Assembly: GCA_021904315.1 (NCBI GenBank)
Contig: CM038922.1
Location: 15,847,347 to 15,911,346 of the forward strand
Origin: Sphagnum magellanicum
Lineage: Eukaryota > Streptophyta > Sphagnopsida > Sphagnales > Sphagnaceae
Direction of reading: 5' to 3'
Length of the DNA stretch: 64,000 nucleotides
Part shown: piece by piece, positions 1 through 12,245 of the stretch
How positions within the stretch are numbered: position 1 is the first letter of the stretch
Layout: each line of letters opens with the position of its first letter
The notes under the pieces: generated by a model
Told to the model about the DNA's origin: nothing
Database searches by the model: none
The model's input: only the letters and a program-made list of their open reading frames with translations
Translations under genes and position numbers: made by a program

Positions 1-3000
1 TGGTATCCTACCTGTTGAAGTGAATACAACAAGAAGAGAAGTGCTGGTGATTGCTGCATCCCCATGGCCATCAACTCATCAACTGTTGACTCTTGGGTCT
101 ACATCCACCACAACCAAGTTCCAAGCACCTTTTTATAACACCCAACATGGATTTTGAAACAATTATGAAATCTAAAATTTAACATCCAATACAAATCTTG
201 AAACAAATTATGAAATTTGATAGGAAAATTTGGCAAAGCATACATGTTAGTAGAAGGAAAATCTTACAACCAAAAAGTGAGAGCATATTTTTTTTTGTTT
301 CCTAAAAAATTTCATCAATTTCAAATAGGAGGAGGATTCGTTATTACATGCAAGAAACAACAAAGATACCACGTTGACTTGCTCAATGCTATCTCTTCCT
401 CCATCAATTTATCAGCTTCCACTTTCCGCCACTTTGCCACACAAAATGCATGTAGCCTCAGTTTATCCAATAGAGCCTAACCCTCCTCAGTGCCAGCCAT
501 CAAGTTGCCCCATTCAATCTTTAGAAAGGAGTAGCAACAATTATCACATAATCAATCATTACCACTAGAAGTGCTACATTCATTTCAATCATAAAGAAGA
601 TCAAAAGAGAAGTCCAGTGTTGATACACCAGACATAGTTTTTCAAAGCAAAATTCATGGGGCACTTGAAACCAACCAGCATTACATTTTTCTTTCCAAAG
701 ATTCTTTCCAAAGAGGAGCGCAAAGTTTTTGGTTACCCAATAGTCAAAAAATCCAAAACCCTCCCCATGAAGAAACACAAATGAAATTGCACATAGATTT
801 TCTAGAAAATCTCTCTATCAATCATCGCAATTAACTAAAGCTTGGAGCTCACCAAGCAAAAAATAGCAATCATCATGTGGATGATCTTACAAATTTCTCT
901 CTTTGCAAATCTTGCATTGTTTGTTTTTCAACACACATCAAAGCATTCCAATTTCTTCTTAATTTTGCAAAATAAACTCTGGTGTATTGGAGCAAGAAAA
1001 AGCTTTGATAGTAGAAGAGTTTCCTGAATTGATGATAAGAATTTTCTGAAAGAATGTCAAGAAGGATTTGACAAAATGAGAGGGGTCTTCTTCATACGGG
1101 TTGTAGTGTGAATGTCTCAAGACCATCCACATTGAACAGAAGCTCCTCTGTGATGAAACAAAATGCCCTGAAAAATTCAATCAATCAATCAATCAATCAA
1201 CATACATCAAAAGGATTGATTGACATGAAGTCCTCTGACTTTCCACAATTGATTATTGCTGCAAATTCTTTCCTCTCATGGAGTTGTACTGATGAAAAAT
1301 GCTTTGTAAGGTTTCCTAACCTCTCTGTCTCCCCCACACAATTTTGTTTACAATTGACACAAATCCCTGCTTGAACATGTAGGTCTGAAGTTCTTCTCAA
1401 CAATCTTTTGTGCTAGCAATAATAAAGCAAGATCATAGGAGAGAGAGATCTTAGAGATACATATGTATGTATGTATGTACTTGAGCATGCACAAGGCGTC
1501 ATCCAGCAGGTTCAATAGCAGGTGACAAGAAATGCCAGAAGGAATATCCACGAGCAAAGGAGTTGCTCCTATCATTGACTCGTCTTTTTCAAGTCTAATG
1601 TCTATTGACTCTTCCGAAGGAATCTCTTCATCACTCAAAGAAAAATAGACATGACCGGGGGTACTTGTGGGCCTATCCACTGCCTCCTTCAAGGATACCA
1701 TGCTTGTTTATGCTTGTAGTTGTCTTTGTCGTCAAAGTTTGAAGCTTCGCACCAATTCAAAGTCTGTCTCTCAAACTTTGTTGTCAAAGAAAATGATGAG
1801 AAAATATTGTAGGTCCAAGCACATCCAGGTTAATTGCAATTACTACATAATATATTGAACTATTGAATTACAATCTAGTACAAATTTCACCATGTCAATT
1901 GGCATTCTAAGCCCTATGTTCTACTATACAACCATAATCTTCATGTTCAATTTTCTTTCAGATCGTGGCAAACAAAACTTTGCACAACAATTGTCCCTTA
2001 CAAGTGACACAAGAATCCAGATGTCACCTTATCCTAAGAACAAGATTTGCAATTGTTTATTTCCAGTTATCTAATTTGAACAAATAGAAAGAAAACATAA
2101 CATACCTAGCATGATAGGAGTGGAGCTTTTCACATGTGCTTTTGTCTTCATCAAGATGTGGGAGTGGATGCCATTGTTAATAACTTAAATTGTGAGATTT
2201 CATATCTTAGCCTATTCAAGGTTGACTCCAATGATGAAGTGGAAACAAATCCACTTATCCAGATCACATCATCATCATCATCATCTATGTTAAGCACATA
2301 ATGTCTCCTGGATTGTTGAACTCTTTGATAGCTCTTATTTGCTGTTTTCTTGCCCCTTCTTTCTTTGATATTCTTTAAGAAAGCTGCATCCTGCCTAACT
2401 CGCATTTTCCTTTACATAACTGCATCTTCTCCTAAATAAACAAAATTCTTATGAAAAGAAATTTCACCCACTTTTGATCAGAAAGAACATCAGTGAAAGC
2501 ATTCTGCCCTCAAGTATCCTCTCTGCCATGCTTCTTCACATCTCAAATCCTTGTAGTGCTAAAATTCATGAATCATCTGTGCCATTCCTGAGGTTCAACA
2601 ACAATTCTTTCAATAATTTCACATATCCAGTGGTTCTCATTACCAGTAAGCAAGCCCTGACTTCCTAAAAAACAGATTGCGTGTAGAAATCCAGTGGTTC
2701 TCATCATGAATATGAAAATCAGTTGTGGAAGCCTTCAATCAATGTAACAAGTATTGGATGCAATAGTTTCTAAAATGCAAGTTCAATTTTTCGAAGATGG
2801 CAATCAAAATAATTCACATCAAGATTCTGCTCACTCAAGCAAGTAAAATCACACCTTCGAAATTCATTTTGATCTCAAAACTGGAAAACAGGATTTGAAT
2901 TCCACGTTCCTGAGCTTCCCCTTCCCTCATCCAATTTGCTTCTTTGAGTTGCTACTGGTGGCTTTAGAGGCCTCCAAATTGGGAACAATCAATTTTCTAT

Positions 3001-3736
3001 TTTGAAAGTGATCTAGTGTGAAATCCTTAAACAGTCACAGTGATAAGCAGTTAACATAAGTATCTGCTTACCATGTGATTAGCTCAGGACAAAACACTCA
3101 AATACCATCCAAGAAGAAAATTCTCATCTATTCCCAAATATGGTGAAAGATTATATGGATACCCATGTTCATGAAGGATAACCCTCTTTCCAACATACAG
3201 GCATGATTCAACCATGCTGGTCATAAAGGTTCAGAACTAAGATTAAGGCCCACTGCCCAAAGAGAGGAATGCATGCAAATTCAATTGATTTCTATTGGCC
3301 TAATAGTTTTCCTTTATGCAAGCAAGTCAGACTGTTATCCAATTACAAGCTGCTTCAAACAAACCCACGCTTCTCAAGGAAAGTTGGTGACATAAACTAA
3401 AGCCTTACCCTGATTCAACTAACTTCCAACAGTATCAGATCTGAACACATTGTAGTGAAGACATCCCTCTTAGTTATGAGGATAAGCTCCCAAAAAGATG
3501 GCACTGGATGCAAAGACTCAGGAGTCACATAGAGAAGTCATGGAGAAAAAACTAGTGGAATGTTGATGAAGTCCAGTAAGAGTGAGCTCAAAGCAAACAG
3601 ATTCACAAATCAGACAACAGCCTAAACCTGACAATGGAAAATTCATCACTTCTTGTGTGATTTCATCAGAGACATACCAGACAGGATACCCCAAGTAAAA
3701 AAATTGTTCAACCCTGTTTTTTGAGCTCAAAGGTCC
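1..3736. other. Intergenic region with no confirmed gene
   Basis: I see no gene that can be supported here. There are microsatellites, for example an AATC run at about 1179-1200, an ATGT run at 1461-1480 and an ATC run at 2265-2286. The part next to 3736 is the 3' flank of the HEAT-repeat gene and may hold its 3' UTR or further C-terminal exons. One minus-strand reading frame at 1348-1701 has a protein-like composition and is listed separately. Confidence 0.5.
1348..1701 (-). other. Unassigned open reading frame, acidic, possibly a decayed coding fragment
   Basis: A 117-codon open frame whose middle part has a plausible acidic composition, including FSLSDEEIPSEESIDI followed by LEKDESMIGATPLLVDIP. 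The last third runs through an ATGT microsatellite and looks non-coding. I recognise no family. It lies downstream of, and on the same strand as, the HEAT-repeat gene, so it could be a distant exon, a transposon fragment or chance. Confidence 0.2.
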
Positions 3737-6700
3737 TCACATACCTGACTGACTTTCTTTCATCTCAGTTCCAGTGCCAGGAGCTGAAATGGTAGCAACC
3801 ACAAATGAACTGGATTCCATGATGGCCAGCTGACTGCTGTTTAGTCGAGCTTTGAAGATATTAGGCCCTATAAATGTGCACAGCTTTGATATACAATAGC
3901 TTGAAGCACTCTCAGACAACCTCTGCATATTCATACACTTTAGTAAGCCATGATATCAAACTCTTAAATTGCAGTGATTCCTTGCAGAAAAGCTGTTGAT
4001 TCTATCATCTGTTTTTCTCAATGAAGGGTAAGAGGAGAATGCACATATACCATCTCTCCTATATCCAAAAGAGGTGAATTAACTTCCTGGCAGTAGGAAT
4101 CATTGTCATCCTGGATGATTACTAGAGTAGACTATAACTTTATGCAGACCCACAAATAGGCACATACCTGCCCACAGGTCAAAGCCTGAAAGAGTGGATC
4201 AATGAAGAGCTCCAAATAAGGCTTGAAATTCCTCTTTCCCAGATTCTGCAAGGCACCCAATCCAGGTGGCAACCACACTACTGTCTAGTTCAAACACTCA
4301 TTCTCTGCAACAAAACTAAGCTGAAAGATGTAGTCTACATCTGTGAAAATTATCAAAGTAGTTTCCACCAGTTGGCAGAACTCAGACACTGAGTGACGTA
4401 AGATTCTTCAAGTGCTGTGATATACTCCTTACAGAGCCCAGAAGCATAACCATGTCACCCAGGATTACCCTGCTGGAGCATGTGATGTGCTGGAATGTTT
4501 TCAGGACTGTGGCCATGCAGAGGACCAAATTCCAACACTGACAAGGGAGAATTTGCACCTGAGCAATTGAGGGCAACAGCCTGAAAAGGGTCTCCATCAG
4601 ATTGTGATACTTCACATATCCAGAACTTTGTGCCTGTGCTCACAAGTAAAAGAAAAAATTGTGAAACTTGCTGATGCTTGTGATTGGAGTGTCAAAACCC
4701 ATTTGGCAACCCCAAAGACAAGCTTCCAGGTTCTAATCAAAACTTTAGAGTTGTTCAGATCAGGCCTTGAGCTGCCTGCAGAATAAGTCAATCATTTACC
4801 ATCACAAACACTGCATTCAAACAGCAGACTACAATCAATTTTGTTAGAAACTGACATCCCCTATTGGAAGTAACAAATTTAGCTCCAAAAAGATTCTGAG
4901 ACTTCCATGAAGAGAATCGGAAACTGAAGACACAGAAACAGAGAGAATGATGCATGATGCATGGGTGTTGGTAAGTGTGAGCAGATACCAGTTCAACAAG
5001 CACAGGTAAAAATTTAGTTGCTTTGCTAGGAGCCACAGCAGAAAGCTCCCGAAGCAAGTAAATGCCTCCCTCAGAAGATTCCCATGGTTCAATCTCCCTG
5101 GCAAACCCCTGGTCATCATCACCATTCCCTTTTGACGCTACCACCAGGGCAATGGCTGATGTAGTCTGCATAGCAACATGCAAGGCATGTACCTCCCCAT
5201 ACATCACCAATACATCTACCTCCAGCATTTCAGTCTATACATCTATTTCCTGCTTGATTTAACAAAAGAGAAGGGTGTCCTTCCAAACTCAAAAATGAAC
5301 ACAGCAAGAGAGATTTGAAGGAAGAATCTAGAGAAATGCTTGGAGAGAGTAGCACACAGAGGAACATAGAATTGCAGCACTTACTCTGAAGTCTGAATCC
5401 AATTTGGAAAGTGGGTCATGCCTGCAACAGTCAAAACCACATGCATGCATGGAAATTGAGCAACTCCTACATGGATTCCAATTCTCCAAAGAAACACACT
5501 GTCTTTCTCTAAGCACATGCAATGGAATGTTGTCTAAGTAGTTCATGTATATAGCACCAATGCAATAGAACCTATTGTGTAACACCAGCCAGCTGAAGTA
5601 AACAAACACTTTGATTCTGAACACAGATCTGTGTAAAGTGAAGTCCTAGTCTACTAGACAAGGTATTTACCACTTTGTGTGAATGGTACTACTACAAGGA
5701 GATCTGTGCTTGGCACCATTACAACAGCATGGCTTGTCCACTTGATGCTTTGCCATAGGCAACAGCTGTTCCAGTGCCAAAATCACCTGCAGAATATGCT
5801 CCTCAAATTGATGTTACTGACCAGAAATATGTCAATACTTTGCTATGGTAAGGACAAGTGGGGGGGAAAAGCTGTGGCTACCTTGTCAATTGCCTCTTCT
5901 TGATAGCTGCGCATTGCACTTCCCAAAGTGAATGCTGAATTCTCTCGAACACTCCCAACATCTGATGAACAATATGTTAAGATGAGTCTCCTGTCAGCTT
6001 TAGGTTCCCTCCCAGCAAAGTCAAACAAAATCAGTGCAGCACTGGCTTCTAGCATGCCAAATGAAGGGGGGTGGGCCTTAAGTTTGTGCCCATATTTCTT
6101 GATATGGATACATGTACAAGGCAGAGAAGCAATATATACACAACAAGCAAGCAATGATCTGCCAATAGCAAAATGAGAATGCATACTTGTAGTAACTACA
6201 ATCCCAGGATCCTTATATGACACTGTTTTTCATCTTATACAGGCATTGTGATTTCAATCCAGGAAGTCCACAGCATCACAAAGATCATGGTACTTGGAAG
6301 ACATTGGGAAATGGATACTGTCTGCCAAGTGTGCAAACAAAAGGTCAAATAGCGCTGGCAGAAAGCATTGCACTTCCTGTGTAAATCCAGTAATTGCTTT
6401 TCCTAGAGCTGCACATTCCACAAACAGAAAACACTTCAACATTATGTAGACCAGTTCCCTGGGATATGCCAACATGTGAACTCTCTCTGCTCCTTGGTCT
6501 CTCAAGTCACACTGATGGGTAAGTGATGATCAGGCCAGGATTCAACACAGTAAGTTTTCCAAGCCCATAGCAAGCTCCCAAACTATTTTCTAAGGACATA
6601 CAAGATGCAAACCTGTTTATATAGAAATGGTACCAGAGACTCAGCTCACCTGAACAGGCAGCATCCCGGACTGCCCAGCTTGAGTCCTTGAAGCATCCCA

Positions 6701-9700
6701 TGAGTGTAGCAAGCACTTGAGAAATAAGGGGTTTGATTCTCTGTCAGGTGAGACACCCTTTTGTGTGAGTGCAGAGAACACTTGCACAGTTGTCCCACTA
6801 ACAGAAAAAAGAGACACTAGCCAGAACTGGAATGACTCCAAACCTCATCCCTACATGGTAGATATACTGCCTTCTCTAAGTCTTGGTGTGGCATATATTA
6901 TAGTGTATTGTCTTTGGCTGCAACTTGTGTGCTGCTGATTCTAACCCAAATTTATAAATTACACATCATTCAAGAATGTGTTGAAAGTACCTCAGGATCA
7001 ATCTTCACCAACAGTTCTGCAATGCAATGGCATGCTGCCTGCCCCCAAACAAGCCCAAAATATGTATGTCAAGAGACAATACACCAAGAAACTAATTGAC
7101 AAAACAGAGACTGGGCTAAAAGGGCATCACGATTCATAACTACACTTGCCAATGAGATGTTTAGTTCTGAACCAAAATTCTCAAAACTGCTCAAGAGAAC
7201 ACCTAAAGATCAAGTAAATGGCTTCCTAGCATCAGGAAGAATGTGCACAATTAAGCTCAGTGCCATTGCATTGCAACTGGTATCAAATCTTCAGATTTTT
7301 TTAAATTCCTAGCACCAGAAAGATCAGGGCACGTACAATGACCAGCTGAAAATGTGTTCACTTGCAAGTGATCGTTTCCATGGGGTGCTTGCTAGGCTAT
7401 CATCCATATCATCAAAGCAACTAACCTCTCTGACAAGCCGATTCTCTGCAGATGCATGTGTTACATAGTAGTCTAGGAAATTGTCGACTGACTTTGCAAC
7501 TTCATCTCTTCCAGTTGATCCCATCAGCATTTGCCAAGAGTCTTGTGAGTACAACCTCAGCCCTTCAGCTCCATAATATCGATTCAAGCACCTGAATGTC
7601 AAAACTGGTGTTTAGGGAAGGCATCTAATAATGCCTACATTATAACCCAGGGTTGTCCATCCAGTTACCATTTCTATCTAAACAGGTTTGCATAAACATT
7701 GCATGCTACAAATACAAAAACAAGTTCATGTACAGATTTGTATGAGAATTGTATCCCATATGCACACCCAGCTTACATCTTGTCAAATACAGAGGACTGG
7801 GTTTCATAACACAAGGTAGGTATGGATAGTTTATAGTGGATGTTCTGTGTTTGTGATCTTCTGTGATGGAGGGTACCATATGTTGTCAATGCACATCTTC
7901 TGTGATCATAGTACCTTTAAGCTATCTAAACCTGAGGAGGAGAAAAGAGTAATAGCACAGCAGTTGCAAACCTGCTGCCACATTTTGGGCAACAGTACCC
8001 CATCCCTCCATTGCTTCAGACAAACTACTGGGGATGTCTACCTACAGAGATAAAATCAAGAGCAGTTACCAATATTGGATCTCAGGGAGTGCTTACATAG
8101 CTGGAAGTATCATTGGATAGAAAATAGGATTGAACTGTTGTGTCCTCTGCATGAATGTCCTTGTTGCAATGGATGCAGCTGCATACTCAGTAACACAAAC
8201 CCACATGCCACTAGTATGGTAAGATGCTCTTCCATTTTCTTGCCATCCCAATTCTCACAGTAAGACATGTATCTCATTGGATCTCTTTGTTTCTCTCTTC
8301 CGTCACTCTTCCTTCCAAGGCCCTTTCAGGGTCTTCTGTAATATCTTAAGTTTTCCACAGGCTATCCATTCATGTAAAGAATGATCATTTCTCTCTGTCC
8401 CAAAATATTGAGCTCTTCTCCTCTGGTGTATCTGGCATCTGAAAGAAATGAGTTCAAGGGAAGAGAAAGTTGGTGTGTAGAAGTGTCCTACCAAATCGAA
8501 CTTGGCTCCAGTTGTCACTCAGCCCCAAGGTCAAGCCATTGGATATCAATTCGCCACTCCTGGACTTCATAATCAGCACAACAACCACAAAAGCACTAAG
8601 ATTTGAACTAAACAGCAGCAAATCTGTTTTCAGATGCATGGTTTGCTACTTCTGGAACTACCCATGACAATTTATGACAAGGGAGACTGATGTCCAGAGC
8701 TAAGGTCAAAGAGACAACTGGAGTACAGAGGAAATAATGATCATATCAATCAAAGACAGACCAACCTAGGAAAGATGAAACATGAAAAATGGTGATGTAG
8801 GATCTCATTTCAGGGGACTAACTTTGCTGATGATCACAACCACAAGAACAGGTTCTAAATTAGTGTACATGGATACTTACTCTTTCAAGACCTCAAGTGG
8901 TGAGACCTGACAAAGAGAGCTGATGCACAAGAACCCTGTCTCTCGCACAAACCGATTTTGGTGTTGCAAGGCCTTCAGCAGGAGTTGCCAGAGTTGGGGA
9001 GTCACATGCACACTGAAACTGTCCCCACATCCATCCAGCAAACGCTGCAGTGCCTTCACTGAGGTCTCCAAATATCTTCCACCCTTTGCTCTTTGCTGCA
9101 ACAGGGTACAACCCCACACCCTTTTGTTCACAACCTCAAAAATATCATCCCTGAAATGCCTGAGAAGTACACTTTTGAACACTACATTTCACCGGGGGGA
9201 TCTTAAAATTGCTCAATAATGGAGCACCCATATGTGCCCAAGCTCAGAAATTGGCCAGCAAACCTTATGAGAAGTTGGGATTGAGATCACCAACATACAT
9301 GGATATCTGACAGACCACCCCCAGTGCTTGCATGGTTTGAATTATGCTGAAAATGATCCAGTTTATCCTGAAATGACTTTTCACCATTCTGGCCTGTTTC
9401 ATCTCCCATGTCTCTTTCACCATCAAATCCATCCTCAATGCACTGCAGTACACAGCTGCAAATGCACAACAATTCCCATAATGTTTAGATAATTCACCAA
9501 TCCTGGAGTTGAAAAGAAAAAGTAACTTGCTCACAATCTTGTATTTATGAGATTGCACAGAAAAATCCACGACAAGACTTTGAAGGTAACTGTTGTGTCT
9601 GTTCCATCCAAACCAAAACAAACACAACAAAGGTGAGTGCAGTCATAACCTTGTGAGTGTCACTCACAATGCATCGGACTGTTTCCTTCATAATGAAGAA

Positions 9701-11382
9701 TGGAAGTGACCAGCTCCCATTACTCCCCACTCACTTCATTGGCTTGCAACAGTAAGAGTAGATACAGTATTCTTCACAATCTCAGTGCACTCAAGGTCTT
9801 CAGGTGCCCATTGTCAAGAATATAACAAGAATTTCTGCCCTCAGAGTTTAGACAACTCACTCCTTGATACACTGCAGATATAATGCAGAGTCTTGCTTCT
9901 TCCCTAGAGCATACAAGCACTCTCCCACTGCCAATCTGCAAGTAGGTATCAACATTGTTATATAAACTACCTATTTTTTAACCAGAACAGCAGCTGACTT
10001 TGCAAAGCTTGGCTCAAGACCATATTACTAAAAGAGAAACTCCATGGCAAAAACATCAAAGATGAAAATGCAAAAGTAAGCAACTCACCGTACACCTGGC
10101 TCAGGATCCTGGAGATGAAGCAAAGCTTCTGGGACCAGCTCATTTGCAAATGTAGCCTCTCCATCCCATAGCACTAGTACCTATAAGATCATGGGCACTT
10201 AGATTGCCTAAAACAGAGAAGAGGCCCTCACATGCAACTGAGTTTGGATGGATAAGAAAAGCAGTTCTAGGGTTTTCTCTGATTCACATTGCTTATAATT
10301 TGCCTCTAAAAAGAGGAAAAGCACACCTTTGCTGCACAGAAACCACCATGGCGGCTCTCCCATTCTTCAGAAGATATCAGCTTCTTCACATGCTCCACTC
10401 CCACGGACCACACCTCTTGCCTCTGCACACTATCTGCATCACATTGCATAAGAAGAGTATTGCAGACACATCCAACTTCAAAGGCTCTAGTACTTCAGCA
10501 CTGCTGGAAATACTGAATTCCTTGTGTGTTTTCTGGTGTTCTTCAATTGCTTATGCATTGATTCTTGAGGTGTGTTGAGGAATTGTATGTTAACTGGTCA
10601 AAATGGTCTTGGCATTAAGGGGTTGAGCATTGACCGCATTAGGAGAGAAGTGCCATTGCATTGTGGAAGTCTCCACAGGATTCAACCTCACTTCTGATCC
10701 TAGCTGCTAACATCTGGTTCTATTAGCTAGAAACCTTCTCTTGAAAACAGGGAGACAGACTCAGACACAATGTCTGACAAGGGAATTTGGCAAAGTGCCT
10801 CTCATCCAAGGCTGCAACATCTGGTTCTATGACCTAGACCCTTCTCTGAAAGCAGGGAGAAAGACTCAAAAAAATGTCTGCCAAGGAATTTGGCAGAGTG
10901 CCTCTCCATCTTTGTGCAAATGTAGAAGGATTTCTAGCTGAGGGTTTAGGGTTTAGGGTGCTCTAAACTTCCACATTTTGACCAAACTGCCTACCACTAG
11001 CTGCCACATATTACCTTGATGTTGATGATGATCATGTAAGCAAAGAGCAAAACAGGTAGCTCTTTACACATGCAAGACTCTCATGTATTGAAATTGCCCA
11101 AAATGCTGCAAAACCGCCAAAATCCTTAACCATATCTGCAAAGCCTGATTTTACACTCTTATCTAATTTCTCCCTCTCTGTAGAAACAAACCATTCCCAA
11201 TCTTTCTCTTTCCCAAGCCACACAACTAACTAACTACTCCAGCAGAAAAGAAACAAGGGAAACCCAAAGCACTTGCCTGCATTGTCAAGCAAGGATTGCA
11301 GCAGGCTAACACCATGGTCTCGCTTGATTTGCATACGGTCCGTGAGCTTTCCTAAAACTTCCTCCATCTCCACCATCACCAT
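3737..11382 (-). CDS. HEAT/ARM-repeat protein, 19 coding exons, about 702 residues
   Basis: Predicted alpha-solenoid scaffold. Exons on the minus strand, 5' to 3': 11382-11277, 10433-10327, 10180-10089, 9935-9861, 9455-9291, 9150-8881, 8559-8492, 8178-8097, 7591-7426, 7038-6991, 6740-6650, 6408-6319, 5961-5882, 5786-5671, 5421-5385, 5165-4989, 4633-4559, 4245-4168, 3922-3737. Every junction preserves phase. HEAT-type helices with the usual Val-Arg pair recur near residues 100, 250, 292, 375, 417 and 458 (for example NRFVRE, SDNWSQVRF, SSWAVRDAAC, NVGSVREN). A later block, LGKRNFKPYLELFIDPLF (about residues 617-634), is also strongly protein-like. The start is the first ATG after an in-frame TAG; two more ATGs follow at 11376 and 11367. 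The family resembles plant proteins annotated only as ARM repeat superfamily; the molecular role is not known to me. The last exon either ends at the TGA at 3737-3739 or is spliced at the strong donor CAG|GTATGT (3745/3744) to exons I could not find. No signal peptide or membrane segment is seen. Confidence 0.88.
10703..10915. repeat. Two-copy tandem duplication of about 107 bp within intron 1
   Basis: The unit beginning near 10703 (around aacatctggttctat) recurs near 10810. Both copies include agactcag-like and aatttggcaaagtgcctct-like stretches. The copies differ by scattered substitutions and small indels, so the duplication is not recent. Confidence 0.75.
10941..10958. repeat. Short interstitial TTTAGGG telomere-type motif
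   Basis: AGGGTTTAGGGTTTAGGG is two and a half copies of the common plant telomere unit, inside intron 1 of the HEAT-repeat gene. Short telo-box motifs are frequent near promoters of plant housekeeping genes, but this one lies inside an intron several hundred bases from the start codon. Confidence 0.7.
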
Positions 11383-11460
11383 CCCCTTCCTTCCGAGCTA
11401 TGAATGAAACCCTAGCAAACCCCTCTTCTCTTTCTTTCGTTCTTTCTTTCTTTGTATGTG
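11383..11460 (-). promoter_or_regulatory. Purine-rich 5' leader of the HEAT-repeat gene
   Basis: Upstream of the ATG at 11382 the sense strand reads as a GAAA/GAAAGA-rich tract (complement of the ctttctttctttcgttctttc run at about 11430-11453). Such tracts are common in plant 5' UTRs. No clear TATA box was found further upstream. Confidence 0.35.
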
Positions 11461-12164
11461 CACTAGTGCAATTCACTGCGCGGATGTGCTTTTGGGTGGT
11501 GAGTCAAGGAAAGGACCAAGAGTGCATACCCTAAGAAACAAAACACTTCACGAGGTTCTAGGGCTTATCCCTCTCACGAGGTTTTTGGGTTTTATCAAAC
11601 CACACGCCATCGACGCATCGGCCTCACTTTCGAAGCAAAAACGATTCATTTTCCAGCCGAAATTGGCGATTTTTGCCCCCCAGAAAAAGGGAATATGTGA
11701 CGAAAATTTATTTTAAAAATTTTTGTTTTCGCATTTATGTGAAGTTTCGCACAATAACGATGCTGATTGTGCTGCTACCTACCTTCGCCACAATCGTGTC
11801 ACCTTCCGACCAATTTTCTCTGTTTCAAAATTCGATGTGCACCGGCAATGTTGAAACTGCCCCAAATCTCCTGAAGAAGATGCATTGACTCCTAGTCATC
11901 ATGTAGATCTTTTCTTTCATGGTGGGAATTGCGATCAGGAGGCGAGCATGGAGATTGAATCATCCACGGCAGTGTGATCCTGCAATTGCATAACAAATAT
12001 ACTCTGCCCCTCAGGGGTTTTAACTCATCTTTTGCATACTAATCTATGGAATTCTGTCTGCTGGGTTATCTTTGCCAAGTTCACGTTTCTTGTTTGCCAA
12101 GTCCAGTTTGACAAAATTTTAATGTTGGACAGTTTGAAGAGCATTGGGGGCAGTCTGCAAAATG

Positions 12165-12245
12165 AAGTTGACTTGGCGAGTTGGCAATGTAGCAATGGCA
12201 ATGTCAAGTTGGCAATGTGAAGTTGACGACATGGCAATGTGGAAT
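12165..12245. repeat. Small degenerate minisatellite, unit near ggcaatgtgaagttg
   Basis: Four irregular repeats of ggcaatgt occur at 12183-12240, interleaved with aagttg or agttgac. Related ttgccaag motifs precede them at about 12072-12105. Spacing is uneven, suggesting slippage rather than a functional array. Confidence 0.5.

Larger units (their letters stand above)
10434..11276 (-). other. Intron 1 of the HEAT-repeat gene, apparently GC-AG
   Basis: The only junction that joins exon 1 to exon 2 in frame uses the donor GCAG|GCAAGT (11277/11276) and the acceptor TGATGCAG|ATAG (10434/10433), giving ...SLLDNA-D-SVQRQEVW. The nearby GT alternative, GGCAA|GTGC, would create a stop at once. GC-AG introns are a known minority class and the rest of this donor matches the consensus well. 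Confidence 0.6.

Noticed and set aside
7993-8040. Minus-strand stretch reading VVCLKQWRDGVLLPKM that would join in frame to the CLNRYYG exon of the HEAT gene
   Set aside because: The exon at 8178-8097 (AASIATRTFM...MILPAM) joins both neighbours in phase and fits the solenoid pattern much better; the other stretch would break it.
9545-9730. Open minus-strand frame between HEAT-gene exons 4 and 5
   Set aside because: Exon 4 (9861) and exon 5 (9455) join in phase without it, and its content is not repeat-like or conserved.
10204-10578. 124-codon plus-strand frame
   Set aside because: It lies antisense over exon 2 of the HEAT gene and its flanking introns; its openness is explained by the real exon on the other strand.
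12025-12237. Overlapping frames on both strands
   Set aside because: They coincide with the ggcaatgt minisatellite and have no conserved content.
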